A stretch of 64,000 bases of DNA from Kocuria rosea (GCF_023715525.1 NZ_JAMBOG010000005.1:1-64000); one strand, 5' to 3'; numbered from the stretch's first letter, positions 9,919 through 19,974 are shown. Program-made: numbers and translations. Notes: a model not told the origin generated them from the sequence alone.

Positions 9919-10082
9919 ACGAAGGTGCCCCGCCCCATGGGCACCGAGCCCAGGGGACAACGGGCCCGTTTTCGTCAGCAGTATGATCTTCTTCACTGCC
10001 GGGGACACCCCTTGGCGGACGATCCCACGGTGGGTCGCCCCCGGATGTCCCCGGCCACGATGGGGGCGATCTTTTCCTGACC

Positions 10083-12566
10083 ATGACTGGGGGCAGCATG
10101 GGTTCCACCGTTCGACGACTCCCGGGGACGCCTGTCGTCGCAGCCCTCGTGCTGCTGGTGTGCGCGCTGAGCCTTCTCCACGCCGGGCCGGCCCGTGCGG
10201 TCCAGGACGCCACCTCCTCGCCCGGGCCTCAGGGGCCGTACCTGGGGGCGCTGCTGGACTGGGCCACGGACTCGACCACGGCTTACGCCGATCGCCTGGG
10301 TGCACCGGCCGCCGTCTACGGCCGGCCGGTGCCGCTGCCCCTGGGTGAGCAGGAACAGGGTTATCTGCGCGACTACTTCGGCCAGGTCGCCTCCCAGGGC
10401 GCCCACGCCCTGCTCACCGTCCAGCCCGAGGTGGCCCTGGAGTACGTGGACGATGCGGCGGCCGCGGCCCTGGCCGCGCAGGTGGGCGACGTCGCCGAGG
10501 GGTACGAGGGCACCGTGTTCGTCCGGTTCGCCCCGCAGATGAACGCACCCTGGGTGCCCTGGGGGCAGCAGCCCGAGGCGTACCGCGACGCCTTCCGCGC
10601 CGTGGCGAAGGCGATGGACGCCGAACTGGGGAATCCGGTGATGGTCTGGTCGCCCACGGCCGCCGAGGACTACCCGTTCCGGGACCCCTCCACCACCACC
10701 CCGGAGGGCGGGGCCCTGGGAGCCCTGGACACCACCGGGGACGGGGTGTGGAACGTCGACGACGACGCCTACCGCCCCTACTACCCCGGCGACGACGTCG
10801 TGGACTGGGTGGGACTGACCGCCTACCACGACGAGACCGACGGGGCCTCCGTGCGCAACGCGATTCCGGAGCCGGGGGCGTTCGTCGCGCTGCTGGGCCC
10901 GGCCCGGGCCACCGGCCCGCCCGTCGAGGAGGACTTCTACGCCGCCTACGCGGCCGGCCACGACAAGCCCCTGATGGTCGAGACGGCCGCCTTCTACAGC
11001 CCCGAGGCGGAAGGCCCCTCCGAGCTCGAGGTCAAGAGCGGCTGGTGGAACCAGGTGCTCGGCGCTACCTCGGCCCCGGAGTACGGCCGGATCGGGGCGG
11101 TGGTGTGGAACGAGACCGTCGAGCAGCGTGATGCCGGGGCGGTGGACTGGCGGGCCACCACCGATCCGGACCTCGCCGCCGCCTTCGCCGGCCGGATCGA
11201 GAGCTCCGGGCTGGCGACCGGCCCGGTGATCGAGCGCTCGACCCTGGAAGGCGCGGCGCCGGCGGCCACGGGCACCACTCTGGCTGGTCCCGCGGCCTGG
11301 TCGGTGGCTGCGACCGCGCTGGTCGCGGCACTGCTGCTGTGTCTCCTGCCCCTGCTACGACCCGTCCGAGCCTGGGCCTATGCGGGCGCCACCTCCCGGG
11401 ACGCCCGGATCGACATGCTGCGCGGGGTGGCCATCGTCTTCGTCGTGATCAACCACGTCGGCCTCGCCTCGCTGTTCCAGCTGCTCACCCAGGAGACCGT
11501 CGGGGTGGTCTCGGGAGCGGAGCTGTTCGTGTTCCTCTCCGGGGCCGTCCTGGGCCTCGTCTACGGGCCCCGGGTGAAGGACCAGCTGGGGGATGTGGTG
11601 GACCGCACCAGCAAGCGCGCCTGGAAGCTCTACGTCACCGCCCTGGCCGTGGTGCTGCTCGTCTACGCGCTGAGCCGGCTGCCGTTCCTCGACGCCACGG
11701 CCGTCACCACGTTCACCGACCAGGGCACCGGTGGCGCAGGGACGGGGGCGGCCGGGACGACCTACGACCTCTACGCCGGGATGGAGGGGCTGACCCAGTA
11801 CCCCGTGCCCGCCCACCTGATCCCCTCGATCTTCTTGCTGCAGATCGGACCGTGGCAGTTCAACGTCATGGGCCTGTACGTGATCCTGCTGGCGTTGAGC
11901 CCCCTGGTGCTGATGGCGCTCTCCCGCGGCCGGGCGTGGCTGGTCCTGGTGATCAGCCTGGGCCTCTACGGGCTCGGCACGACGACGCGCTGGCGGCTGC
12001 TGCCGTCTCAGTTCGAGGACTCCTTCCCGCTGCTGGTGTGGCAGGTGCTGTTCGTGCTGGGCATGGTCGCCGGCTACTACCGCGCCCCGATCGTGACCTG
12101 GTTCGCCGCGCGGTCGCGGCGGGTGCTGCTGGTGGCGTGCGTGCTGGGGGCCGTGGCTCTCGCCGTCTTCTCCTGGTCCAGCCCCTACTTCACCAACGCC
12201 TACGACGTCCGCCTGGCGCTGCTCCCGGAAACCACCTTCCGCACCGTCTACGACGGCTTCTTCGAGCGCACCTTTCTCGGACCCGGTCGGCTGCTCAATG
12301 TGCTGCTGGTGGTCATCGCCGGCTACGCCCTGCTCAGCGCCTATTGGAGACCCCTGGAGAGGGCCCTGGGCTGGTTCCTCATCCCCCTGGGCCAGGCCAC
12401 CTTGTACGTGTTCATCCTTCACGTGTTCCTGATTCTGGTCGCGGCCAACATCCCCGCGCTGCAGCAGGGGAACCTGTGGCTCAACACCGCCGCCTACGTC
12501 GTGGTCCTGGGCCTGCTGTGGGTCATGGTGAAGAAGAGGTTCCTGTTCCGCATCGTTCCCCGGTGA
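10083..12566 (+). CDS. GH26-like extracytoplasmic domain fused to an OpgC-type membrane domain
   Basis: An 827-residue protein. A signal-anchor or signal peptide (residues ~18-40) is followed by a GH26-like glycosidase domain (~50-375) with RFAPQMNAPWVPWG, WVGLTAYHD and KPLMVETAAF. After a helix at ~395-420 comes an OpgC-like domain (RIDMLRGVAIVFVVINHVG, then about ten helices), the family that succinylates or otherwise acylates periplasmic glucans. GH26 enzymes normally have HEMN where this protein has PQMN, so the acid/base glutamate is replaced by glutamine. The ATG at 10098 has GGGGG four bases upstream and may be the true start (822 residues). Likely role: binding or modifying an exported polysaccharide. 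Confidence 0.8.
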   Translation: MTGGSMGSTVRRLPGTPVVAALVLLVCALSLLHAGPARAVQDATSSPGPQGPYLGALLDWATDSTTAYADRLGAPAAVYGRPVPLPLGEQEQGYLRDYFGQVASQGAHALLTVQPEVALEYVDDAAAAALAAQVGDVAEGYEGTVFVRFAPQMNAPWVPWGQQPEAYRDAFRAVAKAMDAELGNPVMVWSPTAAEDYPFRDPSTTTPEGGALGALDTTGDGVWNVDDDAYRPYYPGDDVVDWVGLTAYHDETDGASVRNAIPEPGAFVALLGPARATGPPVEEDFYAAYAAGHDKPLMVETAAFYSPEAEGPSELEVKSGWWNQVLGATSAPEYGRIGAVVWNETVEQRDAGAVDWRATTDPDLAAAFAGRIESSGLATGPVIERSTLEGAAPAATGTTLAGPAAWSVAATALVAALLLCLLPLLRPVRAWAYAGATSRDARIDMLRGVAIVFVVINHVGLASLFQLLTQETVGVVSGAELFVFLSGAVLGLVYGPRVKDQLGDVVDRTSKRAWKLYVTALAVVLLVYALSRLPFLDATAVTTFTDQGTGGAGTGAAGTTYDLYAGMEGLTQYPVPAHLIPSIFLLQIGPWQFNVMGLYVILLALSPLVLMALSRGRAWLVLVISLGLYGLGTTTRWRLLPSQFEDSFPLLVWQVLFVLGMVAGYYRAPIVTWFAARSRRVLLVACVLGAVALAVFSWSSPYFTNAYDVRLALLPETTFRTVYDGFFERTFLGPGRLLNVLLVVIAGYALLSAYWRPLERALGWFLIPLGQATLYVFILHVFLILVAANIPALQQGNLWLNTAAYVVVLGLLWVMVKKRFLFRIVPR

Positions 12567-12749
12567 GCGTCACGCCCGAGACGCTCCGGTCCTTCCCCGC
12601 TCCGTGGTCAGCCCCCGAGCGGTTCCCGTGGGGGCAGCGCTGCGCCGACCCCGATCGGCGCCACACCGGGGCATGGACTTTCGGGAGCTCCGGCCGGCAG
12701 AACCATCGGGGCCAGACTACCCAGGGCGGGCCGGAGAGTGCTGACCGGA

Positions 12750-13928
12750 CTAGGCGAGGCGGCGCAGCGCCAGGACGGTGGTGTCGTCGTCGGCTTCCGG
12801 GGAGTCGGCGTAGTCGCTGCACAGCCTCACGAGCTCCTCGGCGGTGGCGGCCACGGTGTTCAGTGCGGCAGCGGTGGCCAGGGCCTGCTCGAGGTCGTCG
12901 AAGAAGTCCAGGAACCCGTCGGAGACCACCAGCAGCGTCTGCCCCGGCTCCAAGGTGTCGGTGTGGATCTCCCAGGTCCACCCCGCGACCAGGCCCACCG
13001 CCGGCCCCGAGTTGGACAGCCGCCGCGAGGCGCCGTCGGGGCTGAGGATCAGCGCCAGGCCGTGCCCGGCGTCGATGTACTCCAGCACCCCGGTCGAGGT
13101 GTCGAGCCGGGCGATGAACGCGGTGACGAACGCCCCGGCCTCCTCCAGCAGCGGCGTCAGCGCCCCGGCCGCACGCGCCATCGCCTCCGGGGCGGCGTTG
13201 TACTGGAAGGTCCCGCGCAGCACCGCCCGGGCCGAGGCCGCCAGCAGGGCCGCCGGGATCCCCTTGCCCATCACATCGGCCACCATGACCTGCAGGTCCT
13301 CGCCCAGCACCATCCAGTCGTAGAAGTCCCCGCCCAGGGATCTCGCCGGCAGACAGCGCCCAGCGGCTTCGATGCGGGCGGTGAGCAGCCCGGTGCGGGG
13401 CATGAGCATCTGCTGGACCTGGGCGGCGCGGTCCATCTCGTCCTGGGCGGCGAGCTCGCGCTCGACCCACCCGGCCATCTCGGCCAGCAGGCGACGCTCC
13501 CGCGCGTCCAGCTCCCTGGGACGGTCATCGACCAGGCACAGCGAGCCCACCGGCTCCCCGCCGGGGGCGTGCAGCGGGTGCCCGGCGTAGAAGCGCACCG
13601 GGTCCGGTCCGGCGATGAAGGCGCTGCCGGCGAACCGCGCCTCGACCACCGCGTCGGGCACCACCAGCGGGGCGTCGGCCTCGACGGTGCGGGCGCACAG
13701 CGAGTCGGTGCGGGCGGCGTGGACCAGCCCGTCCAGCCCGGTCTCGGCCTTGGTGAACTGCCGGTCGGCGTCGATGAGGTTCACCGCGGCGGCCTTCACC
13801 CCGAAGACCTGCTGGGCGATGCGCACCACCCGGTCGTAGCGCTCCTCCTTCGGGGTGTCGAGGACGTTCAGCGCGTGCAGAGCGCGCACCCGGGCTGCCT
13901 CCTCGGGGGTCCCAGCATCCACTGTCAT
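12750..13928 (-). CDS. GAF domain PP2C (SpoIIE-type) phosphatase
   Basis: A 392-residue protein. An N-terminal GAF domain (~20-160: LNVLDTPKEERYDR, CARTVEADAPLVVPDA, FYAGHPL, GSLCLVDDRPR) is followed by a PP2C-type phosphatase (~175-390) with the metal-binding motifs GGDFYDW, VADVMGKG, DAGHG and SDGFLDF, and DDDTTVLAL. Such proteins dephosphorylate STAS-domain anti-anti-sigma factors. STAS-like proteins occur 25 kb away in this window, but no RsbW-like kinase is visible. The ATG at 13926-13928 is chosen because the GAF domain begins just after it and AGGGG lies upstream; the frame stays open far upstream only through repeats. Confidence 0.9.
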   Translation of the reverse strand: MTVDAGTPEEAARVRALHALNVLDTPKEERYDRVVRIAQQVFGVKAAAVNLIDADRQFTKAETGLDGLVHAARTDSLCARTVEADAPLVVPDAVVEARFAGSAFIAGPDPVRFYAGHPLHAPGGEPVGSLCLVDDRPRELDARERRLLAEMAGWVERELAAQDEMDRAAQVQQMLMPRTGLLTARIEAAGRCLPARSLGGDFYDWMVLGEDLQVMVADVMGKGIPAALLAASARAVLRGTFQYNAAPEAMARAAGALTPLLEEAGAFVTAFIARLDTSTGVLEYIDAGHGLALILSPDGASRRLSNSGPAVGLVAGWTWEIHTDTLEPGQTLLVVSDGFLDFFDDLEQALATAAALNTVAATAEELVRLCSDYADSPEADDDTTVLALRRLA

Positions 13929-14461
13929 GGCCCCTACGCTACCGGCCCCCGCGAGCACGGAGCCGCCCTGACTCCCGGTGAGCCTGACCGTAGCCAGCCA
14001 CTGCACACGTCCCGCCGTGCCGTGCCACCACCAGCCGCCACCTCGAGGACCGGGTGGACGGCCTCGGATCGAGGATCGGGCCACTCCGGACAGGATTCTG
14101 TTCGTGCTCCACACCGGCTGCCGGTGGCGGGACCCGCCCCGCTCCCGGGCTGGGGGTCCGGGCACAGGGCAGGGCGCCGGCTGTGCGAGTGGCAAGAAGC
14201 CTGGTCCTGGGAGAAGCTCCTCGGCCGGCTTCCCGTCGGTGGGGTCGTTGCCTGTTCCGGGGCCCCCAGTGGGGGCTCCTGGGGCGCCTGGGCTCTTGGT
14301 TCCCCGCGTCGTTGGGGCCGAGGTGGTCGGGCGGGTGCGCTCACGGGTCCCTGGGGGGCTGGGTCGAGCGGTTCGCACAGGTCGAAGACGTGGGTGGTGA
14401 GCTCCTGGGCCTCCACCGCGTGGGCTGCCCACCACGATCGCCGGTCCGGGGCGGTCGAAGC
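13929..14461. other. Intergenic region containing an IS5-type remnant
   Basis: Apart from the transposase remnant at about 14060-14250, no gene is evident. Confidence 0.5.
14060..14250 (+). pseudogene. IS5-family transposase fragment, frameshifted
   Basis: One frame reads RILFVLHTGCRWRDPP, the typical N-terminal motif of IS5-type transposases (usually VLHTGCRWRDLPPELG). The homology continues in another frame as CEWQEAWSWEKLLGRLP. No catalytic DDE residues remain. It resembles the fragment at 19191-19448, suggesting two insertions of related elements or one duplication. Confidence 0.7.
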
Positions 14462-14713
14462 TCACCTGGTGCCGTCGGGGGCGTGGGTTTCGAACCCTGT
14501 GCCGTTGATGGCGACCTCGTCGAGCAGGGCGGAGTCGGGCAATCGCTGGACGTCGGCGGTGGCGGTGCCGCGGTACGGCACGCAGGTGCCGCGGGTGCCG
14601 GCCGGAGGCCAGGGCACCTGGCCCGGCACGGCCGGGCCAGCCTGCGCGGACGGGACGATGGCGGTGATCAGGACGGCGGCGAGCGCCGAGACCCGGCGCG
14701 AGGTCGTGGGCAT
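14462..14713 (-). CDS. Small exported protein, possibly truncated
   Basis: An 83-residue protein with a clear signal peptide (residues 1-25, VSALAAVLITAIVPSAQA) and a mature part of only ~58 residues with one cysteine. ATG at 14711-14713, with AAGGG six bases upstream. The upstream region is filled by an eight-copy 14-bp tandem repeat that probably affects its promoter or leader. Family not recognised; the short mature part may be what is left of a longer secreted protein. Confidence 0.45.
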   Translation of the reverse strand: MPTTSRRVSALAAVLITAIVPSAQAGPAVPGQVPWPPAGTRGTCVPYRGTATADVQRLPDSALLDEVAINGTGFETHAPDGTR

Positions 14714-14762
14714 GACGAACCCTTGCTGCGAGTTGCCGGTCCCTGCGGACCTCCCCCCCCGG

Positions 14763-14877
14763 GGTGAGCCAGGTGGGGTGAGCCAGGTGGGGTGAGCCAG
14801 GTGGGGTGAGCCAGGTGGGGTGAGCCAGGTGGGGTGAGCCAGGTGGGGTGAGCCAGGTGGGGTGAGCCAGGTGGGGT
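14763..14877. repeat. 14-bp tandem repeat, eight copies
   Basis: The unit TGAGCCAGGTGGGG is repeated eight times head to tail without variation or spacers. The unit length is not a multiple of three. It lies 50 bp upstream of the small exported protein gene, on its 5' side. Slippage would change promoter or leader length there. Confidence 0.95.
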
Positions 14878-15469
14878 GGCCGGCGGGCAGGGATCGTGGC
14901 GAGGACACACCGGCAGCGCACCAGGTGCCCTCGAGGACGCGGGCACGGCGGCGGCCGTGACCACGGACAATAACACGGCGCGGGAAGCGCGGCGTCATCG
15001 CCCCGTCCCGTGGGCCCAGTGTCACCCCGTGGACGCGGTCGTGGAGGAATCACGGCCCCGATGAGGCCGTGATGGCCATGCCTTTGCCTGGGCCATCACA
15101 CGACGACAGGGGCGCGCTCCTCGACCTTGTGACGGGGCAGGGGCGTGCGGGGATGCCCGGCGATGGCGGTTGCCCCGGCTTCGAGGCACGCCGATCGACA
15201 GGCACAGCAGCCCGGGGCGGACCCTGGTGGAGGCTGCGGATCCGGCGTGGCCCGCAGGTCGCTGGAACGGGGAGTTGGGGAGCGGCGCCCGCTGAGGGGC
15301 GCTGCGCGGCCGATCGTGCGGCCGGCCTGGCCGCAGCCGCCCGGCCGCGCAGAGGTGGCTCGGTGGCAGCGTGGGCATGGGCGTAACGAAGGGACCACGC
15401 AGCGGTGCCAAGGGCCGGTGGAGTCCCACAATGGGGGTGACCTGGGTGGTCGCATCCGGAGAGGGGGTG
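14878..15469. other. Region without a recognised gene
   Basis: Between the tandem repeat and the GAF-ANTAR gene at 15470 only low-complexity frames are seen. Confidence 0.4.
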
Positions 15470-16192
15470 ATGGGGGTGCCTGAGGCCTCCGCACGGGAGC
15501 TGGTGGAGTTGTTCAGCCGGCTGCAGACCATCCTGCTGGGCCAGGACACCGCCCCCACCACGGTGGACCAGCTGGCGCAGCTGGCCCGGCACCTGATTCC
15601 TGGTGCGGAGGGGGCGGGGGTGGTCTTGCTCGAACCCGGCGGCGGGGAGATCACCACCACGGCCACCGATGCGGTGCTTGCCGCCGCCGAGGACCTCGAG
15701 CACGCCCTGGACGAAGGCCCCTGCTACAGCGCCTGGGCGACGGGACGGACCGAACGCGTGGAGGACACCGCCACCGACATCCGCTGGCCGGCCTGGTCCC
15801 CGGCCGCCCGTCAGCTGGGGATCCGCTCGATGCTGGCCACGCCGCTGATGTTCGGGGCCGAAGCCCTGGGCGTGGTGGAGGTCTACGCCACCACTCCGCA
15901 CGCGTTTACCGCCGCCGATGAACGCACCATGGGCCTGCTGGCCGCGGCGGTGGCCGCCCTGCTGGGATCCGGACAGGCCACGGGCGCCGCTCCCCGCATC
16001 AGTGATGCGCTCCGGACGGTGTTCACCGACCGCCAGGCCCTCGACACCGCCACCGGTATCCTCATGGAGCGCCACCGTCTCACCCGCCCCGCAGCCCAGC
16101 GGCTGCTGGCCGAGGCCGCCCACGCCCACCACCGGTCCCTGGCCGAGACCGCCCAGTCCATCGTGGAGTCCCTCGCCGACCCGGCCGGGTGA
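15470..16192 (+). CDS. GAF-ANTAR protein 1
   Basis: A 240-residue two-domain regulator. GAF domain about residues 10-165, with the shared motif DEGPCYSAWATG then DTATDIRWPAW, RSMLATPL and VVEVYATTPHAF. An ANTAR domain at ~175-235 (ALDTATGILMERHRL, LAETAQSIVESL) would bind paired hexaloop RNA hairpins and prevent transcription termination. The ATG at 15470 is preceded by GGAGAGGGG; earlier in-frame ATGs have no such site. It is one of eight GAF-ANTAR genes in this window, and it has no small-protein partner next to it. Confidence 0.85.
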   Translation: MGVPEASARELVELFSRLQTILLGQDTAPTTVDQLAQLARHLIPGAEGAGVVLLEPGGGEITTTATDAVLAAAEDLEHALDEGPCYSAWATGRTERVEDTATDIRWPAWSPAARQLGIRSMLATPLMFGAEALGVVEVYATTPHAFTAADERTMGLLAAAVAALLGSGQATGAAPRISDALRTVFTDRQALDTATGILMERHRLTRPAAQRLLAEAAHAHHRSLAETAQSIVESLADPAG

Positions 16193-16227
16193 CCTCCTCC
16201 TCCGCGGCGCCCCTGCCCTCCCCGGGG

Positions 16228-17067
16228 TCAACGGTCGAAGGGCAGGTGGATGTTCAGCCACGCCGTCAGCCGGTGCTGCAGGGCATCGGCATCCCCGTCC
16301 CGGGCGTGCACCAGCATCGCGTCGCGCCCGAGCCGCTCCACCGCGGTGACCCCGTGGTGGGTAGTGAGTGCGGTGGCCATCCGTTCCACCAGCTGGGGGT
16401 GGTCGCCGGCGATGTCGGCGCGCACCCCGACGTCGAAGCCTTCCGGTTCGGCGACCACCACCACCGGCGGGTCCGGGGCCGGAGGGCGGTAGGGGGCCGC
16501 CTCGGACAGGTTCTTGACGGTTGCGGCGGCGTACTCGGCCAGCTCGGTGGGTCGCAGCGAGGGCTCTGCGCGTTTGAGCCGCAGCATCCCGCCCATGGGC
16601 AGCGTCGGGACGAAGACCTGGTGGCCGGCTCCGGTGAGCACCGGATGGTGGTGGAGGTGGTGCCGGGGATCCTGCGGTGAGCCCACCACCCATCTCGCTG
16701 TCGGGGCGCCGATGATGAGCACCTGGGCCAGATAGGAGACCAGTCCGTCCAGCAGGGTGAACATCGTCGCCGAGGGAATTTTCAGGCTGGTCACCGTGTG
16801 CCTGGCCCAGGAAGGCCACTGCTCGCGCGGCTGCACCGGGGAGTCGGCCGAGGGGTTGGCGGCCAGCTGTGCCTGGTGGTCGGTGATCCACGCCCACAGC
16901 GGGGTCAGCGATTCCGGGGAGGCATCCAGCAGCACCTCCGGGTCCATTCCCTCCGTGCGCAGCGCAGCGTGCAGGGCCTCCAGCGCCGGGGCGCGTTCGG
17001 TGAGGAACTCCTCCAGGGCGGCGATGGCCTGCTGATCGGCCATCCGCCGGTAGTGGGTCATCGGCAC
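16228..17067 (-). CDS. Conserved hypothetical protein
   Basis: A 279-residue soluble protein that I cannot place in a family. The N-terminal ~120 residues look helical (ADQQAIAALEEFLTERAP, PLWAWITDHQAQL). The middle is His-rich (RHHLHHHP) and the C-terminus alternates strands and helices (VVVVAEPEGFDVGVRADIAG). The GTG at 17065-17067 has AGGAG seven bases upstream and is preferred; an ATG lies two codons inside. It converges on the GAF-ANTAR gene at 15470 with 35 bp between stops. Confidence 0.6.
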   Translation of the reverse strand: MPMTHYRRMADQQAIAALEEFLTERAPALEALHAALRTEGMDPEVLLDASPESLTPLWAWITDHQAQLAANPSADSPVQPREQWPSWARHTVTSLKIPSATMFTLLDGLVSYLAQVLIIGAPTARWVVGSPQDPRHHLHHHPVLTGAGHQVFVPTLPMGGMLRLKRAEPSLRPTELAEYAAATVKNLSEAAPYRPPAPDPPVVVVAEPEGFDVGVRADIAGDHPQLVERMATALTTHHGVTAVERLGRDAMLVHARDGDADALQHRLTAWLNIHLPFDR

Positions 17068-18603
17068 GGCCGGCTCCTACCCGCCACCGGGCTCCACCGT
17101 CGGCGGTGGGGTCCTGCCGGGGCCGGGGGTCATCGGAACGGAGTCCATGGGCCCTACCGTAGCCAGGACGCAGGGCGAAGTGGGGAGACCTGCCGTCGAG
17201 GGTCCGTCGGGGCGTGACCGAATGGTGAGCGGTCACCGGGGTGGTTCACCGACCACGCGGAGGTACACCGCCGACAGAGGTGCAGGGGTGACCGGAGGCG
17301 GAACGGGCTCCCAGCACGGTCCCTCCGCGGGTGGCCGGTCCGTTTCCTTGGCGGACCTTGTTGTCCACGAGGCGAAAGCCCGGCCAGGGGCAAACAGCCG
17401 TCACGGCGCTGGTCCGCCCTGCGGTTGCTCGTTCCGCCATCGATCATGCGGGGTGGCTCACGTGGCCCTCAGGCCGAGCCGCAATATCGCTGTGGCTGGG
17501 CGACACATTGGTGTGCTCCAGTGAATGACACTTCTTTCGCCCTGAGTGCCTCGTCGCGGTTTTCCGGGCGTCATCGGCTCCGGGTGGGATCGAGACGCAA
17601 CCTCCACGGATGGCGCCTGGCCGGTGGCCAAGGCGCGGGGCAGGCTGGAGGCGCCGGCTGAGCGCCTCTCTGGCGTCCGCCGTGGAGGCCCGCAGGCGGA
17701 TCGAGCGGGCTGCAGAGGCGCTGAGGGGACGCCACCACCGGGCGGTGCGCCCCGCCCGGGCACGGTCACCGGCGGCAGCCCGCCGATTGGGCCAGTCCCT
17801 GGCGCAGGTCGCCGATACCGTGCTGGGCGACCCTGGCCCACCCCAGGACCATGCCGGTCCCCACGGGTTGCTGTCCGTCGTCGAGCCGCCCGGTCACGAG
17901 TCGAGGCCCTGGCCGCCCGGGGCCACAGACCCTGGGGATCGGATTAGGTGTGTGCTCCGACTGGGGATGATGTCGCCAGTGGCGATCTGCGCCCCCGGCG
18001 GCCCCCCCCCTTCGGTGTCGGGTGCGGTGCGGATCGCTGGTGTCCCCGCCTTCGTGGGGACCCCGCGGGCTCTGCCATCCCCCATGCGCAGGGCCCGTCG
18101 TCTGTCCCGCCGCACCCGGGTAAGCGGCGGGGCGGCTGGAGACGGAACAGCCCTCACTGCGCCATCTCTGCCCACCGCTCCTTGGGCGGGGTGCCGGCAG
18201 GATCGCCCGCGAGGTCGATGCGGTCCGTGGCGCCACCAGCCCGGTCGAAAGAGGGACGTGGTGTCGGCGCCCTTGCTGAGACCGACCCGTCCTCGTCCCG
18301 CCGCACGGCGTGCCCGGCCACCCCGTAAGGCCCCACACCCCGCGGGCTGGATTGCGTGTCGCGAGCAGGGGCATGGTGCGCCGCCGGAACGGGGCTCTGT
18401 CCCCCGCACCGGGGTGGGGGGGCGGGACTGCCTGCGGGCCGGGTCAAGCCGGTGCGGCCCTCGGTGCAGCCTGCCGCGGACTACTGCTGGTCTGCGCGCC
18501 AGGACGGTCAGGTCCCCTATCGGGCCCGTTCCGTCACGGGGGCGCCGGCACGTACACTCGGTCCACCGCATCCCCCGGTGTGTGCGAGGAGAGCAGGATC
18601 GTC
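17068..18603. other. Long region without an intact gene
   Basis: About 1.5 kb without recognisable genes. On the plus strand near 17680-17840 a stretch ending RRLGQSLAQVADTVLG faintly resembles the C-terminal helix of the ANTAR domains in this window, and may be a decayed copy. Confidence 0.35.
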
Positions 18604-19104
18604 ATGACCGGAACCTCCGACAGCGCTCCCGGTGGTTATGTGCTCACGGCCGAGGAGGGGACCCCGTTCTGGTTCCTCGGCAGCCTGGTGACCGTCAAGG
18701 TCGACGGGGCCCGCACCCGGGGCAAGCTCACCATCGTGGACTTCGTGAACCCGCCCGGGTTCGCCCCTCCGGTGCACCGTCACCTGGAGGAGGACGAGGT
18801 CTTCTACATTGTGTCCGGGCGGGCGCGCTTCGTATGCGACGGCACCGTCTTCGATGCCGGGCCCGGGGACTTCGTGTTCCTCCCCGTCGGTTCAGCCCAC
18901 ACGTTCCTCGTCGCCCCACAGGAGCCGCTGCACACCGTGCAGATCACCGTGCCGGCCGGTTTCGAGGAGTTCACCGCCGAGGCCGGCACCCCGGCACTCG
19001 AGCGGGTGCTGCCGGGCCCGGGGCCAGTGGACCCGGCCGCCCTGGCCGCGGCCGCCGCCCGCCACCACATCGAGATCCTCGGCCCGCCACCGGCCTCGCT
19101 CTAG
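18604..19104 (+). CDS. Cupin-domain protein
   Basis: A 166-residue single-domain cupin. Motif 1 is PPVHRHLEEDEVFYIVSG (two histidines and a glutamate as metal ligands) and motif 2 is GDFVFLPVGSAHTF (third histidine). A short C-terminal extension follows. ATG at 18604 after a strong GAGGAGAGCAGG site. Cupins of this size include metal-dependent dioxygenases, isomerases and ligand sensors; which one applies here cannot be decided. It stands alone in a poorly coding stretch. Confidence 0.85.
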   Translation: MTGTSDSAPGGYVLTAEEGTPFWFLGSLVTVKVDGARTRGKLTIVDFVNPPGFAPPVHRHLEEDEVFYIVSGRARFVCDGTVFDAGPGDFVFLPVGSAHTFLVAPQEPLHTVQITVPAGFEEFTAEAGTPALERVLPGPGPVDPAALAAAAARHHIEILGPPPASL

Positions 19105-19190
19105 CACCTGGTCCCAGCACCCGATCGGCCGTTGCTCGTGCTTGTTCGGTTGGCCGACCATGCCGGCATGCCGCGAGGAAGCACCAGTGG

Positions 19191-19448
19191 ATGGTCGACG
19201 ACCAGCCGTGGGAGCTGATCCCCCGCTCATCCCACCCCCGCGACCGCCTCAGAACCTTGGCGTGCGGCCTCGGATCGGTGGCCGGGCGGCCTTGGGGAGT
19301 CCTGGTCGTGCTCCATACCGGGTGCCGGTGGCGGGACCTGCCCCCGGAGCTGGGTGGAGGATGCGAGCACACGGCCCGGCGGATGCGCCACCGGCAGGAA
19401 GCCGAGGTGTGGGAGAAGCTGCACCAGCGGGTGCCCGATGAGCTCTGA
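19191..19448 (+). pseudogene. IS5-family transposase N-terminal fragment
   Basis: About 85 residues match the N-terminus of IS5-type transposases (DDQPWELI, VLHTGCRWRDLPPELG, RHRQEAEVWEKLHQRVPDEL). The frame then ends and the catalytic domain is missing. The part between residues 12 and 35 is scrambled relative to the family. Related to the fragment at 14060. Confidence 0.7.
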
Positions 19449-19974
19449 AGAGAAGCAGATCCTGGACTGGTCCAGGGACAGCATTGACTCGGTGTCCGGG
19501 CGGACCCAAAGGGTGGCGAGCTGACCGGCCCCCATCCCCACGGACCGCCTGCCGCCACTCCTGCTGGCCGTCAGGCTCCCGAGTTGTGGGACCAGGTGCA
19601 AGGGGCAGGACCGTGGTCCAGGCACCACACCCACCGGCTCGGACGCGCTCTCCACCGCCGTCGCCACATGTACGGCGATCCTCTTGCTTCCTGCCTGCGG
19701 CACCGACTCGATCCAGCACGCTCGAGACAGCGCAGCCCCGCGCTGCTGGTTCTGCCGCACTCCCTAAGACCGGTGTCCGGTACCGGTGCGGTGGGGGGCT
19801 TGCCCGACGCCGCATCACTCCCCGGACGCTCGGGCGCATGCTGGGGTCCGCCGTCCCGATCCATGGCCGTGGTCGCCCGTGGCGGCACGGAGTTCTGAGG
19901 GCGCCGCGACCCGTGCGCGCTGGACCGGAATCGGTCATAGTGATGTCGCAGTGACTGTCGTCGAAGGAGACGTC
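19449..19974. other. Region without a recognised gene
   Basis: Lies between the transposase fragment and ftsH. It presumably holds the ftsH promoter, but no clear -35/-10 pair was identified. Confidence 0.4.

Noticed and set aside
14763-14877. CRISPR array
   Set aside because: Units are 14 bp, contiguous and without spacers, and no cas genes are near. It is a simple tandem repeat.
12750-15053. One 767-residue protein on the minus strand running through the phosphatase and the tandem repeats
   Set aside because: The upstream 370 residues are low-complexity translation of repeats and an IS remnant; the GAF domain and a ribosome site place the start at 13928.
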